16,443 nucleotides of DNA from Oryzihumus sp036391795 (GTDB taxonomy: Bacteria; Actinomycetota; Actinomycetes; Actinomycetales; Dermatophilaceae), in assembly GCF_036391795.1 (NCBI RefSeq), contig NZ_DASVZH010000308.1, forward strand, positions 1 through 16,443, read 5' to 3'. Position 1 is the stretch's first letter. Each line of letters opens with the position of its first letter. Below, piece after piece: positions 6,415 through 13,581 of this stretch. Both the position numbers and the translations under genes were made by a program. Below the pieces are notes generated by a model. It saw nothing but the letters and a program-made list of their open reading frames with translations. It was not told the DNA's origin and searched no databases.

Positions 6415-6724
6415 CGGCGGGTGACAGGACTCGGCGACCGCACGGACCGCCCCACCCGTTCTGGTGGGGGTCTTGGGCCTCGTCCGGGAGAGCGACGTCG
6501 CGGTCCCGGAGGCGGACCCTCACCCTGGCGGGATGACGTCCTCGAGGCACTGTCGAGAGTAGGAGCCCACTTCGGGGCGACCGGGCGCTGTCGGCGCCAA
6601 ATGGCCCGAACGGACTACTCGGTGACTAGTCACCGGTCGACGGTGCGCGAACCGCGGTCACCGGCCAGCAGCTCACGGACGGGATCCAGACGATCCCCCC
6701 AAACACGTCCTTCCGGCTGGTCCG
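6415..6724. other. Gene-less stretch upstream of the peptidase leader
   Basis: No frame on either strand here looks like protein. The stretch contains a hairpin CCCCACC-CGTTCT-GGTGGGG (6450-6469), which could end transcripts from the small membrane gene, and the 16-bp palindrome listed separately. A 25-codon GTG reading on the minus strand near 6690-6613 was not accepted as a gene. Confidence 0.5.
6620..6635. promoter_or_regulatory. Perfect 16-bp palindrome CGGTGACTAGTCACCG
   Basis: The sequence is its own reverse complement over 16 bp with no central spacer. It lies about 90 nt past the small membrane gene and about 210 nt upstream of the riboswitch -10. It has the form of a dimeric regulator operator; the cognate regulator and target gene are unknown. 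Confidence 0.4.
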
Positions 6725-6886
6725 TCACAAGCCGCTCCCAGGGCTGTTGCGTCGGCGGCGCACCCAGTGCAGCAGTGCCTCCGGGATGCTGAGCACGACT
6801 GCTGCTCCCGCGAGCAGGCAGATCAACGCCAGCATCAGACCCACCGGGACCAGAACGACCACACCCGCAAGCGCCACCGAGACCAC
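6725..6886 (-). CDS. Small hydrophobic membrane peptide (53 aa), function unknown
   Basis: On the minus strand a GTG at 6886 opens a 53-codon frame: VVSVALAG-VVVLVPVG, a long hydrophobic run through LMLALICLLAGAAVVL (about 1-33), then IPEALLHWVRRRRNSPGSGL. A single long or two short membrane segments followed by an amphipathic W/R-rich tail is the pattern of a real small membrane protein, with the RRRR cluster marking the cytoplasmic end. GCGGAAG shortly upstream is a possible ribosome site. The same frame stays open far upstream without ATG or GTG, so GTG is the only conventional start. I do not recognise a family and no function is assigned. It ends before the gene-less stretch, and the two tRNA genes lie upstream. 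Confidence 0.55.
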   Translation of the reverse strand: MVSVALAGVVVLVPVGLMLALICLLAGAAVVLSIPEALLHWVRRRRNSPGSGL

Positions 6887-7060
6887 CTTGCTTCCGCCAG
6901 GGCGCCACTCTGCGGTGCCGGCTCGCGCCGGGTCGTCCTCCCCGGCGGGTGATGTTCTCGCCGCGATGCTCAGGGTGGGGATGGTTGAGGCGTCGCCTCG
7001 GCCGGTGACGGCGGTGACTCCGGCGCCAGCCGGCCGCGGACCGGCAGGTCGGCTGCGAGG

Positions 7061-7087
7061 TCCCAGACGGGGAGAGGCCCCGTGGGA
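7061..7087 (-). terminator. Hairpin after tRNA-Lys copy nearest 7095
   Basis: TCCC-AG-ACGGGG-AGAGG-CCCCGT-GGGA forms a 10-bp stem with a 2-nt bulge, starting 8 nt past the tRNA 3' end on the minus strand. Position and stem support termination; there is no T-run. Confidence 0.5.
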
Positions 7088-7094
7088 TGGTTCC

Positions 7095-7170
<76 letters not shown>

Positions 7171-7181
7171 GCGGGGAGGAA

Positions 7182-7187
7182 GGTATC
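7182..7187 (-). promoter_or_regulatory. -10-like box of tRNA-Lys copy 1
   Basis: TGCTGATACCTTCCTCC precedes copy 1 and closely resembles TGCTGATAACTTCTTCC before copy 2. The shared GATA(A/C)C is taken as the -10; a poor TTCGCC lies at about -35. Conservation between the copies suggests each tRNA has its own promoter. Confidence 0.5.
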
Positions 7188-7286
7188 AGCAACCGGGCCG
7201 CATCGGCGAAGCGCGAGGTCGCAGGCCTGCGGTGGTCATGACGGGGGCCGGCCGAGCGGTCAATCCCTCGGTCCCGCAACGCGAAA

Positions 7287-7311
7287 CGGCCCCGTCCCGG
7301 GGACGAGGCCG
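7287..7311 (-). terminator. Terminator after tRNA-Lys copy 2
   Basis: On the minus strand CGGCCTCGTCC-CCG-GGACGGGGCCG forms an 11-bp stem with one G-T pair and a 3-nt loop, followed by TTTCG. It begins 13 nt after the CCA end of copy 2, so copy 2 is terminated before copy 1. Confidence 0.75.
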
Positions 7312-7324
7312 CTTCGATGCTTCC

Positions 7325-7400
<76 letters not shown>

Positions 7401-7412
7401 AACGAGGAAGAA

Positions 7413-7418
7413 GTTATC
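7413..7418 (-). promoter_or_regulatory. -10-like box of tRNA-Lys copy 2
   Basis: GATAAC lies 12 nt before the mature 5' end in TGCTGATAACTTCTTCC. A TTCGTC about 16 nt further upstream may be a weak -35. Confidence 0.5.
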
Positions 7419-7463
7419 AGCAGGTGCCCCGAACGACGAAATCCGGGTCCTGCCGTTGCCGGT

Positions 7464-8048
7464 TCACCCCCGGCGGCGATCCCAGAGCAGCGCGCCGGCC
7501 CCCACGACGACCAGCAGCAACGCCCCGGAGAGCGCGGGCAGGTGCTCGCTGACCCAGGAGGGCCCGTCCCCCGGCAGGGACGCCGGCGCGGCAGCCGGGG
7601 AGGGCGCCGCCCCGGACGACGCCGACGGTGCCGGCGCGCTCGCGGAGGCCCTGCCGTCCGGGAGGTTGAGGGTGAAGCGGGACTGTCCGTCGACCGGGTG
7701 CCCGTCGTCGCTGACGACGCGGAACGCCACGCGGTACTCACCGGATGAGAGCCCGCTCCCCAGGGGTGCGGTGACGTGGGTGCCGTTGACCGTCGCCGGC
7801 CCGGCAGTGGCGTCCTCGCCGGACGGGCCGGTGATGACGATCGTGGCGAAGCGTGCGGAGACCGGCTCGTCGAAGGTGAGGTCGACCTGGCGCGGCGCCG
7901 ACGTCAGCGTCGCACCGTCGGCCGGGCTGACCGTGAGCAGCGTGGCGTGCGCGGAGGCGGACGGGGCGAGCGCCAGGGTGCCGCCGGCGAGGGCGGCGGT
8001 CGCGGCGAGCAGCCCGAGGGTGCGCCGCGCGCTGGAGCGGAGGGACAT
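7464..8048 (-). CDS. CopC-family periplasmic copper-binding protein with C-terminal anchor
   Basis: The 194-residue protein has a signal peptide ending ASA-H, so the mature protein would start at H34 in HATLLTVSPADG. In CopC proteins this N-terminal histidine, together with a downstream D/H pair (here S-D-D-G-H-P-V-D-G, H117), forms the Cu(II) site. The beta-sandwich runs about 34-130 and includes VDLTFDEPV and YRVAFRVVSDDGHPVDG. An Ala/Pro/Ser linker (about 133-165) leads to a membrane helix near 173-189 and DRRRG, so the protein is anchored to the outer face of the membrane, a common actinobacterial layout. GAAAGG lies before the ATG. It follows a four-TM protein by 57 nt and probably shares its transcript. 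The role is copper binding or delivery; tolerance versus uptake cannot be decided. Confidence 0.92.
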   Translation of the reverse strand: MSLRSSARRTLGLLAATAALAGGTLALAPSASAHATLLTVSPADGATLTSAPRQVDLTFDEPVSARFATIVITGPSGEDATAGPATVNGTHVTAPLGSGLSSGEYRVAFRVVSDDGHPVDGQSRFTLNLPDGRASASAPAPSASSGAAPSPAAAPASLPGDGPSWVSEHLPALSGALLLVVVGAGALLWDRRRG

Positions 8049-8105
8049 GAAGGTGTGCCTTTCACGGGCCCTGCCGGGGCCCGGGTCACGAAGGGGTGGG
8101 ACGGG

Positions 8106-8741
8106 TCACACCCGTGCCGGTGGCCCCCGTCGCGAAACACCCTGCAGGACAACGAGGTCAGCTCGTATGCGCGGTCGCGTCCACCCGGTCCAGGGCCCCT
8201 GCGTCAGCGGGTCGGGCAGCCGCGGCTCGGCCGCCGGCCGGGCCAGGAGCAACCGGGCCAGCGATGCCCTCAGCCAGGCCGCACCCCGCCTCCGCGCGGA
8301 CCACCCGGCTCGCACCGCCTCGACGGTGGCCAGCGACCGGTCCGCCACGGCGACGAGGCCGGCGACGGCCAGGCCGGCACCGGTGTGGGCTGCGGCCATC
8401 GCCCAGCCGGAGGGCGCCGGACCCGGCATCGCCATCCCCGCGTGGTCGTGGCCGGGCAGCAGCCAGCCGAAGGCCAGGTGCAGGCCCGCCTGGCTCACGG
8501 CGAGCGCGAGGACGGCCCGGCCGAAGGACCAGCGCCGTCCGCTCGCGGCGCCGACCGCCAGGGCGGTGAGGGTGGTCAGGGCCAGCAGACCGCAGACCGA
8601 GGCCGGTGTGAGGCCGCCAGTGGTCGACCCGGTCACCCACCCGCCACCGGCCAGGTGGGCCAGCATGGACAGCGCGACGCACGCACCGCTCAGGGTGAGG
8701 GCACGTGCCTGGCGCAACGGGCCGGCATACATCGCCTCCAT
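8106..8741 (-). CDS. Four-TM membrane protein paired with CopC
   Basis: The 211-residue protein has hydrophobic segments near 13-32, 46-66, 71-95 and 112-133. Between helices 3 and 4 is a His/Met-rich loop, PGHDHAGMAMPG (H98, H100, M103, M105), with H119 in the next helix; such residues are typical copper ligands. A basic cytoplasmic tail of about 75 residues follows. It lies directly upstream of CopC on the same strand. I recognise the architecture as one often found beside copper proteins in actinobacteria but cannot name a characterised family. The start could be ATG at 8741 or ATG at 8732; neither has an ideal ribosome site (GGAGG lies between them). A 39-nt gap separates it from the upstream kinase-like gene, so read-through is possible. 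Confidence 0.75.
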   Translation of the reverse strand: MEAMYAGPLRQARALTLSGACVALSMLAHLAGGGWVTGSTTGGLTPASVCGLLALTTLTALAVGAASGRRWSFGRAVLALAVSQAGLHLAFGWLLPGHDHAGMAMPGPAPSGWAMAAAHTGAGLAVAGLVAVADRSLATVEAVRAGWSARRRGAAWLRASLARLLLARPAAEPRLPDPLTQGPWTGWTRPRIRADLVVLQGVSRRGPPARV

Positions 8742-8780
8742 GCTCGCAGACCGCGCAGGTGAGGCCCTCGGCCGTACGGC

Positions 8781-10451
8781 CTACCGGTCGGCTTTCGAGC
8801 GGCGGGCGATGCGCCGGTCGGTGACGAGGATCAGGGTGAGCAGCACCGCGGCGGCGACGGCCGCGAGGCTGAAGCAGATCATCGCGATGGAGGGGTAGCC
8901 CAGGATCCGCGAGCGGGTCGGCACCAGCATCATCAGGGCCGCACCCACGACCATCGCCGCGACGATCACGCCGGCGGTGACCCGGTTGGCCAGGCGCTGC
9001 ATGACGTGGAGGAACTGCACCTCGTCGATCGCCTCGACCTTGACCGTGAAGCTGCCCTCGGCCAGCGCGTCCATGACCCGGTTGGCGCGGGCGGGCAGCT
9101 GGGTGGCGAACTCGCGGGCCTCCATGGCCGCAGCCATGGCCCCGCCCAGCGTGGGCTTCATCCCGCTGCGCAGGATCTCGGCGGTGTTGGCGCGGATCGT
9201 CTCCGCCGGCGCGAAGTCCGGGTCGAGGTGCTGGGTCACCTGGTCGAGGTTGAGCAGCGCCTTGCCGACCATGGCCATCTCGGCGGGAGGCCGCAGCCCG
9301 TGGGTGCCGGAGAGCCGGCTGAGCTCGACGAGCACCGCGCCGGCCGCCAGGTCGCTGCCGAGGGCCACGGTGCGGCTGACCAGCTCGGAGACCTGCTCCC
9401 CGAACGCGTCGGCGTCGAAGCCCTCACCACGGTGCCCCATGCTCGCCAGCACCGCTGCGGCGTCGTCGCCGTTGCCGTCGCTGATCGCGAGCAGCAGCTT
9501 GACCAGCTGGCCCTGGACGCGGGCGGGGACCGTCGCCACCATGCCGAGGTCGATGAGGGCCAGGCGGTTGTCCGGCGTGAGCAGCACGTTGCCGGGGTGC
9601 GGGTCCGCGTGCAGGAACCCGTCGACGAGGATCATCTGCAGGTAGGCCTTGAACAGCTCCTCGACGAGCACCCTGCCGTCGAGGTCGAGCCGGCCGAGCG
9701 GTCCGACGGCGGTGACCTTGCGGCCCGGGATGAAGTCCATCGTCAGGACGCTGCGCGTGGTGTAGTCGGGCACCGGTGCCGGGACCAGCAGGTGCGGGAA
9801 GGGCGCGGTCAGCTCGGCCATCCGGGTCAGGTTGGTGGCCTCGCGCTGGTAGTCGAGCTCGCCGGCCAGGGAGCGCCGGAACTGCTCCAGCAGCTGGCTG
9901 AAGCCGTAGCGCCGGCCGAGCTCGGTGTGCGCGTCGGCGAGCTCCGCCAGCTCGGTCAGTGCCGCCATGTCGTCGCGGACGACCTCGCGCACGCCGGGCC
10001 GCTGCACCTTGACCACGACCTGCCGGCCGCTGGGCAGCTCGGCGCGGTGCACCTGCCCGAGCGAGGCGGCGGCCAGGGGCGTGCGGTCGAACGAGGCGAA
10101 CCCGTGGCGCAGCGAGACGCCCAGCTCCTCGGTGACCACCCGTTCGACGTCCTCGAACGGGATCGGCTCGACGTCGTCCTGCAGCCGGCTCAGCGCGTCG
10201 GTCCACGGCTCGGGCAGCAGGTCGACGCGGGTGGAGAGCAGCTGGCCGAGCTTGACCCAGGTCGGGCCCATGTCCTCGAGGTCGCGGGCGAGCTGCTCGG
10301 CGCTCGCCGCCGCGTCCTCGGAGGGCTCGGTCGCCTCGAGGAACTCGTCCATGCCGACCCCGGAGACCAGGTCCGAGCGCCCGTAGCGCACGAGCAGCCT
10401 GGCCAGGGCGGCGTAGCGGGTGGCGTGCTGCGGGCGGAGGGCGAACGTCAT
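8781..10451 (-). CDS. AarF/ABC1/UbiB kinase-like membrane protein
   Basis: The 556-residue protein carries the UbiB/ABC1 signature: KxGQ in W-V-K-L-G-Q (65-70), the Ala-rich nucleotide loop P-L-A-A-A-S-L-G-Q-V (125-134), the lysine in VVVKVQRPG (K148), G-E-L-D-Y-Q-R-E-A-T-N (197-207), the catalytic H-A-D-P-H-P-G-N (281-288) and the metal-binding I-D-L-G-M (300-304). Two C-terminal membrane helices lie near 488-510 and 520-543. In respiring bacteria UbiB supports ubiquinone synthesis; actinobacteria use menaquinone, so a role in quinone or lipid handling is likely but unproven. The ATG at 10451 has AGGA about 8 nt upstream; the longer in-frame reading to 10604 adds low-complexity sequence and was rejected. 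Its promoter region is shared with the divergent oxidoreductase operon. Confidence 0.92.
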   Translation of the reverse strand: MTFALRPQHATRYAALARLLVRYGRSDLVSGVGMDEFLEATEPSEDAAASAEQLARDLEDMGPTWVKLGQLLSTRVDLLPEPWTDALSRLQDDVEPIPFEDVERVVTEELGVSLRHGFASFDRTPLAAASLGQVHRAELPSGRQVVVKVQRPGVREVVRDDMAALTELAELADAHTELGRRYGFSQLLEQFRRSLAGELDYQREATNLTRMAELTAPFPHLLVPAPVPDYTTRSVLTMDFIPGRKVTAVGPLGRLDLDGRVLVEELFKAYLQMILVDGFLHADPHPGNVLLTPDNRLALIDLGMVATVPARVQGQLVKLLLAISDGNGDDAAAVLASMGHRGEGFDADAFGEQVSELVSRTVALGSDLAAGAVLVELSRLSGTHGLRPPAEMAMVGKALLNLDQVTQHLDPDFAPAETIRANTAEILRSGMKPTLGGAMAAAMEAREFATQLPARANRVMDALAEGSFTVKVEAIDEVQFLHVMQRLANRVTAGVIVAAMVVGAALMMLVPTRSRILGYPSIAMICFSLAAVAAAVLLTLILVTDRRIARRSKADR

Positions 10452-10619
10452 GGGGGCATCCTGCCGTGCCGTGACCGTCCCGGTGGCACGGACGGTCGCG
10501 AAGGCCGTGCGCGGCGTCGGTCCGGGCGAGCCGTGCCGGGCCAGCTGCAGCCTTCTGGGTGACCGAACCCGCCTGTGCCACAGGGGGATCGGCGCGTCGT
10601 CCACGATGTGGTCGCGGAG

Positions 10620-10636
10620 GTTACCCCCGCGTAACC
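10620..10636 (+). promoter_or_regulatory. MtrA-box-like direct repeat GTTACC-N5-GTAACC
   Basis: GTTACC (10620-10625) and GTAACC (10631-10636) are direct repeats with an 11-bp period, matching the site described for the actinobacterial response regulator MtrA (two GTAACC-like half-sites with a 5-bp gap, from memory). It lies 28 nt before the ATG of the oxidoreductase operon and 168 nt from the kinase-like gene. The same bases form a GGTTAC/GTAACC dyad, so another regulator is possible. Confidence 0.5.
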
Positions 10637-10664
10637 CTCGTCACACCAGGGTCGTTTCCCGGGT

Positions 10665-11279
10665 ATGCGCCGGACCCTGCTGCTGCTGTCCCTGACCCTG
10701 ACCGCCCTCGGGTGCGCGACCGCCCCGGCCTCGGCCCTGCCAGCACCGGACGCGGAGGCGGCACCCGCGCCGGTCGCGCTCGTCGGGCCGTATGCCGCGC
10801 CGCCGTTCGCCTCGCAGTGCCACTTCCTGCGCTACGGCGAGGGGGAGCAGCCTCCGCTGGGCGTCGCGGGCCGGGACCCGTTGTGCGTGGAGTACGCCAA
10901 GCGCGACATCACCGTCGACAACGGCGGCGCCGTCCGGTTCCTGCTCGCCGAGCCGTCGCGGTTCGCCGTCGCCGGGCAGGCGTGCCGCTACTGGCAGGTC
11001 GACCACTGGAGCGTGCAGGTCGACCGGGCCGACACGGCCCTGGTGACCTGGGACGGCTCGTACTGGTTCGACCGCACCCAAGGGAGCGCCGGCGCTCGGC
11101 TGCGCCACCTCGCCGTCGACGGTCGGCCGGTCGGGATCGCCACCGCGGCCGCCGCGGTGCGCCCGGTCTCGCCCGCGCTCGCCGACCAGCTCATGCGGTA
11201 TGCCGGTGGGCCCAGTGGCGGGGGACTGGCCCTGACCCCGCCGCCGGCCACCCTCGCATGCCCGCGGGTGGCGTCGTGA
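10665..11279 (+). CDS. Secreted four-cysteine protein heading the GMC operon, function unknown
   Basis: The 204-residue protein has a Sec signal peptide (MRRTLLLLSLTLTALG, cleavage likely near ASA at 22-24). A cysteine at 17 sits in TALGC, which is a poor lipobox, so secretion is preferred over lipidation. The mature part has four cysteines (C52, C74, C107, C199) that could form two disulfides, and several Trp/Tyr-rich strands (C-R-Y-W-Q-V-D-H-W, W-D-G-S-Y-W-F-D). I recognise no domain. It is the first gene of a GTGA-coupled operon with a Tat-exported protein and a GMC oxidoreductase, so it is likely an extracytoplasmic partner of that enzyme. No obvious ribosome site precedes ATG 10665; a leaderless or weakly initiated message is possible. 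It is divergent from the UbiB-like gene. Confidence 0.75.
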   Translation: MRRTLLLLSLTLTALGCATAPASALPAPDAEAAPAPVALVGPYAAPPFASQCHFLRYGEGEQPPLGVAGRDPLCVEYAKRDITVDNGGAVRFLLAEPSRFAVAGQACRYWQVDHWSVQVDRADTALVTWDGSYWFDRTQGSAGARLRHLAVDGRPVGIATAAAAVRPVSPALADQLMRYAGGPSGGGLALTPPPATLACPRVAS

Positions 11280-11956
11280 GCCCCCGGCTGAGCCGACGGC
11301 AGCTGCTCCAGGGGATGGTCGCTGCGATCGCCCTGCTCGAGGCCGGGGCGGCGCCGGCCGCCCGCGCGGCCGGTCTGGGTGACCTCGTGCCCACGGGGGT
11401 GGCGCTGCTGCCGCCGGGCGTGGCCCCGACCCTGGAGGCCTTCGCCGACACGCTGATCCCGGGGGAGAAGCGCAGCCTCGGCGACCGGGTGGTGGCCGGT
11501 GCTGCGCCCGGCGCCGGAGCCGTCCAGGCCGGCGCGCTGGCGCTGCTGACGATGCCCGAGGCCGGGATGGAGCTGCTGCTGCCGGAGCTGTCGACCCTGC
11601 TCAACACGGAGGCCAGCGCGTGGACGGCCACGCACGCGATCCCGCCCGACCCCACCGTCCCCCCGCTGGTGGGGCTGCCGTTCGAGGCCCGCACCGGGCT
11701 CGTCGCGAGCCTGCTCGACCCCTCGCACGCCGACCAGCAGGTGTGGATCCTGTTGGCGCTCATGACGTTCATCGCCTTCCACACCGCCGGTTTCGAGCAC
11801 ACGCAACAGGCGGTGGCCTCCCACCACCCCGGCCTGGCGCGGCTGCGCTTCCCGGCGCCGGACGCGGACGGGCTCTACCGCTTCCCGACCTTCTCCTATG
11901 CGCGGCGGCTCGCGGACAGCCACCCGGCCACCACGCCGAGCGGGAGCCCTGCGTGA
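11276..11956 (+). CDS. Tat-exported small-subunit-like protein of the GMC oxidoreductase
   Basis: The 226-residue protein begins with a twin-arginine signal, S-R-R-Q-L-L-Q (R7, R8), a hydrophobic core and a cleavage-like A-A-R-A-A near 28-32, so it should be exported folded. The mature region has L-E-A-F-A-D-T-L-I-P-G near 53-63, which resembles the gluconate 2-dehydrogenase subunit 3 group, and the whole fits an actinobacterial family I recall as DUF5987, often next to GMC oxidoreductases. I chose GTG at 11276, overlapping the previous stop by GTGA, over the ATG at 11258, because it puts the Tat motif near the N-terminus. The next gene also overlaps by GTGA. A likely role is to carry the FAD subunit, which has no signal of its own, through Tat; this is inferred from the family comparison. 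Confidence 0.8.
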   Translation: MSPRLSRRQLLQGMVAAIALLEAGAAPAARAAGLGDLVPTGVALLPPGVAPTLEAFADTLIPGEKRSLGDRVVAGAAPGAGAVQAGALALLTMPEAGMELLLPELSTLLNTEASAWTATHAIPPDPTVPPLVGLPFEARTGLVASLLDPSHADQQVWILLALMTFIAFHTAGFEHTQQAVASHHPGLARLRFPAPDADGLYRFPTFSYARRLADSHPATTPSGSPA

Positions 11957-13581
11957 CCGTCGAGCGCCGCGACGTCGTCGTCATCGGCAGCGGCTTCGGT
12001 GGTGCCATCCCGGCCTACCACCTCGCGGCCGGCGGCGCCGACGTCGTCGTCCTCGAGCGCGGCCCGCGGATGGCCACCGAGGACTTCACCCACGACCTGC
12101 GCCTGGGGACCTACACCCGGTTCGTCGACCTGGTCCAGGGCGACGGGATGACCGTGGTCGCCGGCAACTGCGTCGGTGGCTCGAGCGTGGTGTACTTCGC
12201 GGCCTCGCTGCGCGCGCCCGGGTTCGTCTTCGAGCGGACCCGCGGCACCGGCATACGGCAGTGGCCGCGGGCGCTGACCCGCTCGGCGCTGGACCCCTGG
12301 TACGACCGGGCCGAGGAGACGCTGCCGGTCGCGCAGCAGGACTGGGACGACGTGCCGTACGCCGGCGGGGTGTTCGCGGCGGCGTGCCACCGCGCCGGGC
12401 GCACCTGCAACCCGGTGCCCGTGGCGGTCGACCTGGCCCGGTGCACCAACTGCAACTGGATGTTGGGTGGCTGCCGGTTCGGGGCCAAGCGCTCGATGCT
12501 GCTCAACTACCTTCCCGCTGCGGAGGCGCACGGGGCCGAGGTGCGCCCGCTGCACGAGGTGCAGACCATCGCCCCGGCGACCACGCCCGGCTACCGCTAC
12601 CGGGTGAGCTGGACCGCGGTCGACCCCGCCGACCCCCGGGTGCCCGCCGGCGCCGGGTCGATCGAGGCGCGCGTCGTGGTGCTGGCCGCGGGCGCCCTGG
12701 GCACGCCGGTGGTCCTGCAGCGCTCGGCCGCGCTGCTCGGCGGGGTGCCCACGGCGGTCGGGCGCTACTTCAGTGGCAACGGCGACCGGGTCAGCGTCGC
12801 CGTGATGGACGAGGACCGGGTGCGCGACCTGCTCGGCCTCGAGCGCGCGCCCGGCGTGGCCTACGACGCCCTGCACATCGGCAAGCCGATCGGCTCGATG
12901 TCCTTCGACGGCCTGGACGCCGGGGCGCCGGAGTTCGACCGCTTCTCGCTGCAGCAGATCTACTTCCCGACGATCACCAACATCCTCGGCCAGACCGGCG
13001 GCGACCCGAGCTGGTACGGCGTGGGCAAGAAGGCCATGACCGACCACTGGCGCTCGTGGCTGACCCTGCTGGCGATGACCGAGGACGACAACGAGGGCAC
13101 GTTCGGCCCGCCGCCGCCGACCGGCAGCTTCACCCGAGTCGCGTCCTCGCTGTCCAAGGGGCAGATCACCTACCGGCCCACCGCGCGGACCCGGCGCGGC
13201 TGGGCAGCGGCCGATGCCGAGGTCCGCGCGGTGGTGGAGAAGGACGGGCTCTCGCGCTGGCAGCCGTGGACCTCCGACGCCGGCGCCCTGTCCGCGCACC
13301 CCCTCGGCTCCTGCCGGCTCGGGGACGACCCGGCGAGCTCGGCGCTGGGCAGCAACCACGAGCTGCGCGGCCACCCCGGCCTGTTCGTCACCGACGGCTC
13401 GGCCGTGCCGACCTCCCTGTGCGTCAACCCGTCGCTGACCATCGCCGCGCTTGCCGAGCGCGCCGCGCCGGCCATCGTGGCCAGTGCGGCCGAGGCGGGT
13501 GCACGGGTGCGCTACGGCGCGCCGGCCCCGGGCGGGGAGACGTCCGGGCGCCGGGCGGTGCTGCCGCTGCTGCGCCCGTGA
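11953..13581 (+). CDS. GMC-type FAD-dependent oxidoreductase (cholesterol-oxidase-like)
   Basis: The 542-residue enzyme has the ADP-binding motif V-I-G-S-G-F-G-G (G12-x-G14-x-x-G17) and the acidic end of strand 2 (VVVLERGP). G-N-C-V-G-G-S-S near 71-78 is the second FAD motif. C-T-N-C-N-W-M-L-G-G-C-R-F-G-A-K-R-S-M-L-L-N-Y-L falls near 164-187 (C164, C167, C174); cholesterol-oxidase-type members have a related Cys/Gly segment ending GAKNTLDxNYL. The active site is in S-A-H-P-L-G-S-C-R-L-G (H449) and V-N-P-S-L-T (N492). It has no signal peptide. The GTG start overlaps the preceding stop by GTGA and the stop overlaps the next gene. It should oxidise an alcohol, sterol-like or sugar-like, with the coupled Tat protein as probable partner. 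The electron acceptor is not evident; no cytochrome gene is nearby. Confidence 0.92.
   Translation: MTVERRDVVVIGSGFGGAIPAYHLAAGGADVVVLERGPRMATEDFTHDLRLGTYTRFVDLVQGDGMTVVAGNCVGGSSVVYFAASLRAPGFVFERTRGTGIRQWPRALTRSALDPWYDRAEETLPVAQQDWDDVPYAGGVFAAACHRAGRTCNPVPVAVDLARCTNCNWMLGGCRFGAKRSMLLNYLPAAEAHGAEVRPLHEVQTIAPATTPGYRYRVSWTAVDPADPRVPAGAGSIEARVVVLAAGALGTPVVLQRSAALLGGVPTAVGRYFSGNGDRVSVAVMDEDRVRDLLGLERAPGVAYDALHIGKPIGSMSFDGLDAGAPEFDRFSLQQIYFPTITNILGQTGGDPSWYGVGKKAMTDHWRSWLTLLAMTEDDNEGTFGPPPPTGSFTRVASSLSKGQITYRPTARTRRGWAAADAEVRAVVEKDGLSRWQPWTSDAGALSAHPLGSCRLGDDPASSALGSNHELRGHPGLFVTDGSAVPTSLCVNPSLTIAALAERAAPAIVASAAEAGARVRYGAPAPGGETSGRRAVLPLLRP

Noticed and set aside
6613..6690. 25-codon GTG open frame on the minus strand downstream of the small membrane ORF
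   Set aside because: The AGGA-like site is too close to the GTG, and the peptide has no distinctive features beyond chance.
9006..10562. Long plus-strand open frame (518 codons) opposite the UbiB-like gene
   Set aside because: It is the antisense of a gene carrying all UbiB motifs, and it is a low-complexity Gln/Val/Glu/His translation with no domain.
10452..10604. N-terminal extension of the UbiB-like protein to 10604
   Set aside because: The extension is Arg/Pro/Thr-rich and would run through most of the shared promoter region; ATG 10451 has a ribosome site and a normal family N-terminus.
11896..13374. Long minus-strand open frame (492 codons) opposite the GMC gene
   Set aside because: It is antisense to conserved FAD and HPLGSCRLG motifs and shows only shadow-frame composition.
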